A program made the position numbers and the translations under genes. 39,918 nt of DNA from Abyssibius sp040880065 (GTDB taxonomy: Bacteria; Pseudomonadota; Alphaproteobacteria; Rhodobacterales; Rhodobacteraceae), in NCBI GenBank assembly GCA_040880065.1, contig JBBDJE010000015.1, positions 1 to 39,918 of the forward strand. The letters run 5' to 3'. Shown here in pieces: positions 9,003 through 16,173 of the stretch (positions are counted from its first letter, which is position 1; every line of letters begins with the position of its first letter). A model generated the notes under the pieces. It had not been told where the DNA came from and searched no databases. It worked only from the letters and a program-made list of their open reading frames with translations.

Positions 9003-10236
9003 AGTCGCAATTATCTCCCATTCACACCCGCTGCTCAAAAGCGGGGGCGGCGAAGTCGCGGCTTACCGACAGTTCTTGCATATGCGTCAACAGGGACATG
9101 ATGCGCTCTTTTTGGGTGTTGCGTTCGAACCGAAGACCATCGGGGCGGTTTTCGCACCAGATCAACATATTTTGCAGCTTGGCGAACATGATTATTGCCT
9201 GCGCGCGACAGGTATGGATTCCTTCACAATGGAACATGCGCGGGCTGAAGACGAAGACGCGGTTTTCGCGTTGCTGCTATCTTTGAATGCCGATGTTTAT
9301 CACTTCCATCACTTCTGGAATATTGGTGCCGGGGTCATCCGACGACTGCGCCGCGCACGCCCGGATGCGCGCCTTATATGCACACTTCACGAACTTACAG
9401 CGATTTGTGCCAACCATGGGCAGATGATCAAAACGGGCGGGCGGGAACTGTGTAGGGAATCCAGCCCGCTCGCGTGTGCGTCATGTTTTCCGGAAAGAAA
9501 TGCGTTCGACTTTGTCGCACGTAAGCGCCGTATGATAGAACTCGTGGAGCAGTTCGACGAGCTCATCGCACCAAGCGCGTTTTTGGCGCGTCGGTTTTGT
9601 GACTGGGGCGTGTCCGCTCGACGTTTTCATGTGGTGGAAAACGGTATCGCGCCACGAAATGATGTTGAACATGTTGAAATGCCACCTGGAACGCTAAGCC
9701 GCCGCTTTGCGTTTTTTGGGCAGGCTACGCCCACAAAAGGCTTGGACATTCTCGTTCACGCAGCCCAATGGATAGCCGCATCGCCCGATAAAGTAGACCT
9801 GTCGATAGATGTTTTCGGGGTCACACAGGAAGGGTTTGAGGAAATCTGGCCAAACGAAACACTTCCGCCAAATCTGCTCAACTTTCATGGCCGCTATCAG
9901 GCGGCCGATGCCGTTGACCTGATGGCGCGTTATGGCTGGATTGTTATACCATCGGTGTGGTGGGAAAACTCGCCCGTTGTCATCCAGGAGGCACGGCTCG
10001 CCAATTCACCCGTAATCGCATCAAATATTGGCGGGATGAAAGAAAAAGTCGAAGGCTGGGGCCACTTGTTTGAAGTGGGCGACCCTGTTTCTCTGGGTCA
10101 CAAAATGTTAGAACTTGCTGGCAATGATGATGCGATGGAAGATGCGAGGCGCAAAATGACTGCCCCGTTAAGTTTGGAGGATTACTTTGATGCGTGGTCT
10201 GATATTGTTTACGATACACTCGAGCTGAAGTCATAA
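8995..10236 (+). CDS. GT4-family glycosyltransferase
   Basis: A 413-residue retaining sugar transferase of the GT-B fold, near the usual family length. The N-terminus has SHSHPLLKSGGGEVAAYRQF, the Gly-rich acceptor-domain loop. The donor domain enters with FAFFGQATPTKGLDILVHAA (from ~238) and holds the E-x7-E signature at E324 and E332 in WENSPVVIQEA, followed by SNIGGMKEKV. A cysteine cluster (C153, C161, C164) sits in the middle, as in a subset of GT4 enzymes. I chose ATG 8995 rather than the upstream in-frame TTG at 8980, because the protein then begins directly with the first beta strand (SKVAIISH). It overlaps the preceding gene by 8 bases and is followed after 34 bases by a pyruvyl transferase gene, so it is part of a + strand operon. 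Substrates are unknown. Confidence 0.9.
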   Translation: MSKVAIISHSHPLLKSGGGEVAAYRQFLHMRQQGHDALFLGVAFEPKTIGAVFAPDQHILQLGEHDYCLRATGMDSFTMEHARAEDEDAVFALLLSLNADVYHFHHFWNIGAGVIRRLRRARPDARLICTLHELTAICANHGQMIKTGGRELCRESSPLACASCFPERNAFDFVARKRRMIELVEQFDELIAPSAFLARRFCDWGVSARRFHVVENGIAPRNDVEHVEMPPGTLSRRFAFFGQATPTKGLDILVHAAQWIAASPDKVDLSIDVFGVTQEGFEEIWPNETLPPNLLNFHGRYQAADAVDLMARYGWIVIPSVWWENSPVVIQEARLANSPVIASNIGGMKEKVEGWGHLFEVGDPVSLGHKMLELAGNDDAMEDARRKMTAPLSLEDYFDAWSDIVYDTLELKS

Positions 10237-10270
10237 TTGTTTGTTATGAATGTTTTAGGAGCTGATTGAA

Positions 10271-11422
10271 ATGCGTGTTACCATTCTTTGGCAAACATTT
10301 GATTCTGGTTTGTACTCGAACCATGACTTTGATTTACTTTACAAAAATGTCGGCCATAACAACGGCAACCTTGCATTTGTTTACGCAATTCAAGCGCAAA
10401 TTGATGCTGATATTACCTTTGCACCCTGGCATGCAAAGCCTGAATATCTCGACGAAATTTCGGATATTGTCGTTCTGCCCTGCGCCAATCAACTTGGCTC
10501 CCATACCAAGCTTGGCGGGCTGGCTGAAAACCTGTCACGTTTGAAAACACCGGTTGTCGGCATCGGGATTGGCGCGCAGGCTAAAGATTTTTCACAAGAT
10601 GTAGAACTAGACCCCGGCACCCTTGAGTGGGTGAAACAGCTTGATGCACATCGGCCGGATCCTGGTGTATCCAACCTTTATACGCGTGGACCTTACACCA
10701 CGTCGCAACTCGAAAAGCTTGGCGTGCAGGGCGCATGTACGGGCGGCTGCCCTTCGCATTTTATCCACCCGGCCGTGGATCTGGGGCAGAAGATCGCAAA
10801 TAACTGGAATGAAATTCGGCAGATAAGGAAAGTATCGGTTTGTGCTGGTCATCAAAGCTGGGCCGAAGTGCGCGAGATTGAGCAGCAATTGGTCGGGTTA
10901 CTGTTTGACCCTGCCTGTACCGGGCAATATGTTGTGCAGTCGATGACCGATATGGTCAAAATTTCGCGCGGTGATTTCAGCTCAATCGAACCTGAAGTTT
11001 TTCAACGGTTAAAGAACCATATCGTACCCCATTACACCGATGATGAGTTCAAGGCATTCTGCCTCAATTATGTCTATTCATTTTATGATGTTCCGGCATG
11101 GATGGACTCGCTTCGCCGTTACGACCTTGCCATTGGCCCGCGCTACCATGGAATTGCTTTGGCGTTGCAAGCTGAACGGATGGGCGTCGTGGTTACGATT
11201 GATACGCGCACCGAAGAGATGTGCCAGCAAACCGGCATTCCCTATATCCGGGTTCAGGATTGCACCCGCCCGTTGGTGCGTTCGTCACTGCGCTCGCTCA
11301 TCCAGTTTGACGCGGACAAGTATGACGAATTCCGCCACGAACGTGCGCGCAACTATGTCAACTTTCTGGAAGCAAACCAGCTTAAGCCAAAGGCATTTTT
11401 GAAGGAAATTGCGGCAGGCTAG
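10271..11422 (+). CDS. Polysaccharide pyruvyl transferase family protein
   Basis: A 383-residue protein of the CsaB/WcaK-type polysaccharide pyruvyl transferase family, which moves a pyruvyl ketal from phosphoenolpyruvate to a sugar; some members have other roles. Visible hallmarks are TPVVGIGIGAQ (~93-103), the TRGPYTTSQLEKLGV block (138-152) that matches the family's R-x-x-x-S-x-x-x-L-x-x-LGV pattern, and the signature GPRYHG at 289-294 followed by ALALQ. A good AGGAG ribosome site precedes ATG 10271. It is the last gene of the + strand block and converges on rmlA with four bases between the stop codons. It suggests that the glycan made here may carry an acidic pyruvate substituent. Confidence 0.85.
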   Translation: MRVTILWQTFDSGLYSNHDFDLLYKNVGHNNGNLAFVYAIQAQIDADITFAPWHAKPEYLDEISDIVVLPCANQLGSHTKLGGLAENLSRLKTPVVGIGIGAQAKDFSQDVELDPGTLEWVKQLDAHRPDPGVSNLYTRGPYTTSQLEKLGVQGACTGGCPSHFIHPAVDLGQKIANNWNEIRQIRKVSVCAGHQSWAEVREIEQQLVGLLFDPACTGQYVVQSMTDMVKISRGDFSSIEPEVFQRLKNHIVPHYTDDEFKAFCLNYVYSFYDVPAWMDSLRRYDLAIGPRYHGIALALQAERMGVVVTIDTRTEEMCQQTGIPYIRVQDCTRPLVRSSLRSLIQFDADKYDEFRHERARNYVNFLEANQLKPKAFLKEIAAG

Positions 11423-11426
11423 GGGC

Positions 11427-12296
11427 CTATTTGGCGCTAAGCAGGCTTAACATGTACTGGCCATAAGAATTTTTGGCCATTGCCTGACCTCGCGCCTGCA
11501 GTTCGGCATCGCTGATCCAGCCCATGCGCCAGCCTATTTCCTCTAAACATGCGATGTTCAGCCCTTGGCGTTCTTCAATGGTTTTTACGTAGTTACCAGC
11601 AGCCATCAGGCTTGCCGGTGTTCCGGTATCAAGCCAAGCAAAGCCTCGCCCCAAGACTTCCACCTTGAGATCACCGCGACTTAAATAGGCGTTGTTGACG
11701 TCGGTGATTTCAAGTTCACCGCGAACGCTTGGCTGGACACTCGCGGCAATGTCGACAACATCGTTATCATAGAAATACAATCCCGTGACTGCAAAGCTGG
11801 ATTTCGGGCGCAGGGGTTTTTCTTCAATACTTACAGCAACACCATCTGCGTCAAACTCTACGACACCATAGCGTTCAGGGTCGTTCACCCTGTATCCGAA
11901 AACTGTAGCGCCGCGTTCAAGTTTTGCCGCCTTTTGGAGCATGCCGGACAGGTTGGCCCCGAAAAAGATATTGTCACCAAGCACGAGTGCGACGGGGCTG
12001 GAACCAATAAAGCTACGGCCAATAATGAAAGCTTGCGCAAGCCCGTCAGGCTCGGGTTGCGTTTCATATTGAAGATTAATGCCGAAACGGCTCCCGTCTC
12101 CCAAGACGTCTATAAATGCAGATTGATCGCGTAGAGTGGTAATAAGCAGTATGTCGCGTATGCCAGCAAGCATAAGAACGGAAAGTGGATAGTATATCAT
12201 CGGCTTGTCATAAACTGGTAATAATTGTTTGGATGTTGCTAAAGTAATAGGGTGTAAGCGTGTTCCGCTTCCCCCTGCAAGAATAATGCCCTTCAT
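11427..12296 (-). CDS. rmlA: Glucose-1-phosphate thymidylyltransferase (RmlA)
   Basis: A 289-residue enzyme, the usual length. It joins dTTP and glucose-1-phosphate to give dTDP-glucose, the first step to dTDP-L-rhamnose, in the cytoplasm. The nucleotidyltransferase signature is at the very N-terminus (ILAGGSGTRLHPIT, then SKQLLPVYDKPM). The sugar-binding EEKP motif and the GLYFYDNDVV block are also present. Its ATG abuts the TAG of rmlD directly, with a GGAG ribosome site inside the end of rmlD. It is the last gene of the rmlCBDA operon. Confidence 0.97.
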   Translation of the reverse strand: MKGIILAGGSGTRLHPITLATSKQLLPVYDKPMIYYPLSVLMLAGIRDILLITTLRDQSAFIDVLGDGSRFGINLQYETQPEPDGLAQAFIIGRSFIGSSPVALVLGDNIFFGANLSGMLQKAAKLERGATVFGYRVNDPERYGVVEFDADGVAVSIEEKPLRPKSSFAVTGLYFYDNDVVDIAASVQPSVRGELEITDVNNAYLSRGDLKVEVLGRGFAWLDTGTPASLMAAGNYVKTIEERQGLNIACLEEIGWRMGWISDAELQARGQAMAKNSYGQYMLSLLSAK

Positions 12297-13148
12297 CTAT
12301 CGCTCCAATCTATAAATGATTTTTGCCAGTGTTTCACGCCAATCAGCCATTGAAATAGAAAGTTGGCTTTGCAGTTTTTCTGTATTGAGGCGTGAATTGG
12401 CTGGCCGTCGCGCAGGCCGCGGGAATTGATCTGTAGAAACAGGGTTAAGCTGTGGACCGTTGCCGCCAAAAATGTGCGCGGCAAATTCATGCCATGTCGT
12501 GAACGGCCCGCCCCCTGTCAAATGAAAAACACCTGCAAGGTCGGTTGTGCGTATGGTGGGCAAAATTTTCCAAATGGAACGCGCGATTTCATCTGCGTGG
12601 GTCGGTCGCCCAAACTGGTCTGCCACAATGTCTAGGCTGGGGCGGTCTCGAAGTTTGCGCATGGTTGTAAGAAAGTTTTGCCCACAATCATCGTAAACCC
12701 AACTGGTGCGCAAAATGACACTCTGCGCCCCCGAGTTTGCGAGCGCCAGTTCGCCGGCGAGTTTACTTGCGCCATAAACATTGATCGGGCCGCACGCGTC
12801 CGTTTCAGCAAAAGGCATGTCGCCGCGCCCGTCGAATACGTAATCTGTTGATATATGGATAACCGGAAAACCGCGGGAGGCGCCTATCCGCCCAATTTCT
12901 CCCGGCGCAAAACTGTTTACTTGCCACGCAGTGACACTATCGGTTTCGGCTGCATCCACTGCCGTATAGGCAGCCGCGATAATCACAGCTTCCGGCTCGA
13001 ATTGGTCTATCGCCAGAGCGATTGTCGCAGGCTTTGCCAGGTCAACTGTTTTGCGACTTGCAAACCGGGCATTCAAACCTTCGGGCATGGTTTTGGCGAG
13101 CGCACGCGCAACTTGCCCGCTTTTGCCTATAACGAGAATGCGCGTCAC
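12297..13148 (-). CDS. rmlD: dTDP-4-dehydrorhamnose reductase (RmlD)
   Basis: A 283-residue NAD(P)H-dependent SDR enzyme that reduces dTDP-4-keto-L-rhamnose to dTDP-L-rhamnose, the last step of the pathway. The Rossmann motif is ILVIGKSGQVARAL at residues 4-17, STDYVFDG is at 100-107 and the catalytic Y-x3-K is in YGASK at 125-129. The start is GTG at 13148: the GTG overlaps the rmlB stop in a GTGA arrangement, and the protein then begins just before the first Rossmann strand. An upstream in-frame ATG at 13223 would add 25 residues inside rmlB that fit no family member. Confidence 0.95.
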   Translation of the reverse strand: MTRILVIGKSGQVARALAKTMPEGLNARFASRKTVDLAKPATIALAIDQFEPEAVIIAAAYTAVDAAETDSVTAWQVNSFAPGEIGRIGASRGFPVIHISTDYVFDGRGDMPFAETDACGPINVYGASKLAGELALANSGAQSVILRTSWVYDDCGQNFLTTMRKLRDRPSLDIVADQFGRPTHADEIARSIWKILPTIRTTDLAGVFHLTGGGPFTTWHEFAAHIFGGNGPQLNPVSTDQFPRPARRPANSRLNTEKLQSQLSISMADWRETLAKIIYRLER

Positions 13149-14194
13149 GTTGCCGAGGCTCCGCCGCCACCAAGACCGAGGCGTGTTTCGCGGGATTCGA
13201 CTGAAATTTTTGAGCGCCACCAAGTCTCATTCTGAAGATACCAGAAAACAACATCCTTGATTGCATCGTCAAAGCTGAAGGACGCATGCCAGCCTAATTC
13301 GCGCTCAATGCGCAATGGATCAATGGCATACCGGGCGTCATGCCCGGGGCGATCGGTTACAAATGTAATCAGCCGATCATGCGGCGCTGTATCCGGGCGC
13401 AGCAGATCAAGAGCCTCGCATACTGCTTTTGCCACCTGCATGTTGGAACGCTCTGCGCGGCCACCCACATTGTAGCTTTCCCCCGTTGCGCCCTGTGATG
13501 CGATTTTCCAAAGGGCAGCGGCATGGTCATTAACATGCAGCCAGTCGCGGATGTTCTGCCCAGTGCCATAAATCGGCATTGGCTTGCCTGCGCAGGCATG
13601 TGCGATGAGGACCGGGATCAGCTTTTCCGGATACTGCCACGGGCCGTAATTGTTCGAACAATTCGACATAACATAATTGAGACCAAAGGTTTCGCCCCAG
13701 GCGCGCACCAAGTGGTCGGACGCAGCTTTGCTGGCTGAATAGGGAGAGCGTGGCGCGTAGGGCGTGGATTCAGTAAATGCAGGATCATCCGCTTGAAGTG
13801 ACCCAAACACTTCATCCGTTGAGACGTGGTGAAATCTGGTATGGCAACTATTGTGGCGGCGGACAGCTTCAAGCAGACGCATTGTGCCAGTGATATTCGT
13901 TTCAATAAATGTTTCCGGCCCGTCAATTGACCTGTCGACATGGCTTTCAGCCGCCAAATGCATGATTAGATCCGGCTGATGAGTTTCAAAGATTCGATCA
14001 AGGGCATTGCGATCGCAAATATTTGCATGCTCAAAGCTATAGCGTTGGGAACTTGCAGCCAGACCCAAGGCTTCGGGCGTGGCGGCATAGGTCAAGGCAT
14101 CAAGATTGACGACTTCGACACCGGTTTCTGCAATCAAGTAACGAATGAGCGCCGCGCCAATGAAGCCTGACCCGCCTGTGACAAGTACTTTCAT
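13145..14194 (-). CDS. rmlB: dTDP-glucose 4,6-dehydratase (RmlB)
   Basis: A 349-residue SDR enzyme that converts dTDP-glucose to dTDP-4-keto-6-deoxyglucose with bound NAD+. Diagnostic features are the N-terminal VTGGSGFIG, LAAESHVDRSI (80-90), the catalytic T-D-E of STDEVFG (T126, D127, E128), Y152-x3-K156 in YSASKAASDH, and SNNYGPWQYPEKLIP. It starts inside the end of rmlC (ATGA overlap at 14191-14194) and ends over the rmlD start (GTGA), so translation is coupled on both sides. The C-terminus is Gly/Ala-rich (GLGGGGASAT) and probably disordered. Confidence 0.97.
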   Translation of the reverse strand: MKVLVTGGSGFIGAALIRYLIAETGVEVVNLDALTYAATPEALGLAASSQRYSFEHANICDRNALDRIFETHQPDLIMHLAAESHVDRSIDGPETFIETNITGTMRLLEAVRRHNSCHTRFHHVSTDEVFGSLQADDPAFTESTPYAPRSPYSASKAASDHLVRAWGETFGLNYVMSNCSNNYGPWQYPEKLIPVLIAHACAGKPMPIYGTGQNIRDWLHVNDHAAALWKIASQGATGESYNVGGRAERSNMQVAKAVCEALDLLRPDTAPHDRLITFVTDRPGHDARYAIDPLRIERELGWHASFSFDDAIKDVVFWYLQNETWWRSKISVESRETRLGLGGGGASAT

Positions 14195-14742
14195 GTTGAT
14201 TGACGCTCCAGATAATCTGACAAAGTTGGGTGTTTACTATCTTTGTCCGAGCAAAATGGCGTTGCAAACCCCCAATCCAGACCGAGCTCCGGGTCATCCC
14301 AAGCGATGCCCCGATCACAATCTGGTGCGTAAAAGCCCGATACCTTGTAGCATAATTCCGTATTGGCCTGCCGGGTAATAAACCCATGAGCGAACCCTTT
14401 TGGAACATAAAGCTGCGCGCGGTTTTTTGCGCTGAGATTTACCGAAACATGTTCTCCGAAACTTGGGCTGTTCGGGCGAATGTCTACAATTATATCGGTA
14501 ATTGCACCTGCAACAACACGAACGAGTTTGGCTTGAGCATGGGGTTCAACTTGAAAATGGAGCCCGCGAAGCGTGCCAGTTTTCGCCGAATATGAGTGAT
14601 TATCCTGAACAAAAACATCGGATATCCCAACTGCGGCCAAGGCGGTTGCATTGTAAGTTTCACTAAACCAGCCACGCGAATCCCCAAAAACGGGAGGTGT
14701 GACAAGGCAGGGTCCGTCTATCGTAAATCGTTTAATCTTCAT
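14191..14742 (-). CDS. rmlC: dTDP-4-dehydrorhamnose 3,5-epimerase (RmlC)
   Basis: A 183-residue cupin-type epimerase that inverts C3 and C5 of dTDP-4-keto-6-deoxyglucose. The catalytic histidine is in GTLRGLHFQ (H62). The VRVVAGAITDIIVDIR strand pair, YVPKGFAHGF and ELCYKVSGFYAPDCDRGIAW with the family's tyrosine region are all visible. It is the first gene of the rmlC-rmlB-rmlD-rmlA operon and has a GGAA-type ribosome site. Its putative promoter lies at 14778-14806. Confidence 0.96.
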   Translation of the reverse strand: MKIKRFTIDGPCLVTPPVFGDSRGWFSETYNATALAAVGISDVFVQDNHSYSAKTGTLRGLHFQVEPHAQAKLVRVVAGAITDIIVDIRPNSPSFGEHVSVNLSAKNRAQLYVPKGFAHGFITRQANTELCYKVSGFYAPDCDRGIAWDDPELGLDWGFATPFCSDKDSKHPTLSDYLERQST

Positions 14743-14777
14743 GGCCGTTCCAAGCTGCTATTCGGTCTGTCTACGTG

Positions 14778-14806
14778 ATTTGAACCGCGTTTCCAATTGC
14801 TTTCAA
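14778..14806 (-). promoter_or_regulatory. Candidate sigma-70 promoter of the rmlCBDA operon
   Basis: On the minus strand, TTGAAA (complement of 14801-14806) is followed after 17 bases by TCAAAT (complement of 14778-14783), placed 35 bases before the rmlC start. This gives 5/6 and 4/6 consensus matches with ideal spacing. A 13-base palindrome overlaps the -35 box. Confidence 0.52.
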
Positions 14807-14810
14807 AGCA
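14798..14810. promoter_or_regulatory. Odd palindrome TGCTTTCAAAGCA, possible operator
   Basis: TGCTTT-C-AAAGCA is a perfect 6+1+6 inverted repeat. It lies between the divergent rmlC and 14884 genes and covers the predicted rmlC -35 box, a position suited to a repressor or a shared regulator. No cognate regulator gene is seen in the window. Confidence 0.3.
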
Positions 14811-14883
14811 TTGAAATTCCCTTGCCTCATAACGGATAGACCGTCATTCTCGCCCAAATATTGAATGGGGATGATTGACTGGC

Positions 14884-16173
14884 ATGGAACGTGATCCAAG
14901 CGCATTTGAAAACCGCGGATATTTGGTTGTAAGCGCTGAGCCGAATAGTTCATTGCCATATCGCGATTTTGACGCTTGGCTGGTGGAAAATAAACATATG
15001 CTGGTGTCGCCACTGCCATTGGGGTTAATTCTTGATCAGATTGACACTGCAAAAGTTGAGGGCGATTTACGGGCAAACATTGATGCTGCAGAAATTCCCC
15101 TACACACGGTAAATGCTGATCAGGATGTTGGCGCGCTATCTGCCAAATGGGCGATAGACGCGCTGTGTAATGCTACCAAATTGTTGGGAGATACCCGCAG
15201 GTCTTTGGCCGAAATTCGCACACAACACGAGTTGGTTCAGCGCAACTTTGTTGAAGCCAAAGCATGGCTTAACAACATGCTTGCACCAAAGTTCAGCTTG
15301 GTGCGCGCGTTTCCGCGTGCAAGCGGGTATGTGCATTTGCGAAAGACACAGACCTTGCGCCAAGCCCTGCCATGCAGCAGCCGCGGATTGGCGGCAATTG
15401 ATATCTTTGTGGGAGAGGTCGAGGGTCATGACGCGCCTAGGCTTTCAACGAGGCTGGTGCGATGGAACGGCGATACAATTGCCGAGTTTTGTGTGGAACC
15501 GTTTTCGCCAAAAGGGGGTTGGCTTCGGTTGCCGTTGTCGCAAGCGGTTTCGGGCGACGATGAAGATTGTATTTTAGAGATACAGTGCCGTTCGGGCGTC
15601 GCCGAAATTTGGCTTGCGAAGCCGGTGCCGTTTGAACATCTGCGCGCCAGTATGGCTGACGAAGTGCTCGCAGCACCGCTTGCCCTTAAAGTATGGGGTG
15701 GGCTGCCCGGTGTCTCGTTGCCGAGAATCGGCCATACACATGCAACATTATCGACTGACAAAGCCACATATCTTACCGCAGCCGACCTGCCAAAGCCGGC
15801 TGCCTTTATTGGCAGTGTCAGCCATATTGCACAACAGGGTAGCTTTGAGCTTCGTCCCGACATCTACGGCAAAGCGCTAATCGTCTTGAATGATATCGCC
15901 CTTGAAAATTTTTGTAACGTTGAGGCCTTTTTACAGTTTCTGGGCGATGCGGGCGCCATTGTAACCTTCTCGCTTACCGCGCCTGGCGTTATCAAAAGCG
16001 CATCAGATAGTTACCGTTTGCCGCAGGGCAATTTTCTGGATGAAACGCAGTTTGTGCGGCTAGCGGATCATGCCCATTTGGCAAATGTAGATATCGTTTT
16101 GCGGCTGGAAAATGCCCATCCCGGCGCTGCGTTAAAGCTGTGGGCGCTAAAGCTGGCGCGCGACATTACATGA
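14884..16173 (+). CDS. Unknown protein with coiled-coil and beta-rich domains, coupled to the GT2-GT4 fusion
   Basis: A 429-residue protein. It may belong to one of the uncharacterised roseobacter DUF families (DUF6212-like, from memory only). An N-terminal alpha/beta region (~1-85) precedes a likely coiled coil at ~90-130 (LLGDTRRSLAEIRTQHELVQ and following). Two strand-rich segments follow (~140-240 and ~330-429), which suggest jelly-roll or sandwich modules. No catalytic motif or signal peptide is evident. The start is uncertain: ATG 14884 is preferred, and TTG 14875 is close behind a GGGGA site. Its TGA overlaps the next ATG (ATGA at 16170-16173), so it is translationally coupled to the bifunctional transferase. 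A role as partner or chain-length scaffold for that enzyme is a guess. Confidence 0.75.
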   Translation: MERDPSAFENRGYLVVSAEPNSSLPYRDFDAWLVENKHMLVSPLPLGLILDQIDTAKVEGDLRANIDAAEIPLHTVNADQDVGALSAKWAIDALCNATKLLGDTRRSLAEIRTQHELVQRNFVEAKAWLNNMLAPKFSLVRAFPRASGYVHLRKTQTLRQALPCSSRGLAAIDIFVGEVEGHDAPRLSTRLVRWNGDTIAEFCVEPFSPKGGWLRLPLSQAVSGDDEDCILEIQCRSGVAEIWLAKPVPFEHLRASMADEVLAAPLALKVWGGLPGVSLPRIGHTHATLSTDKATYLTAADLPKPAAFIGSVSHIAQQGSFELRPDIYGKALIVLNDIALENFCNVEAFLQFLGDAGAIVTFSLTAPGVIKSASDSYRLPQGNFLDETQFVRLADHAHLANVDIVLRLENAHPGAALKLWALKLARDIT

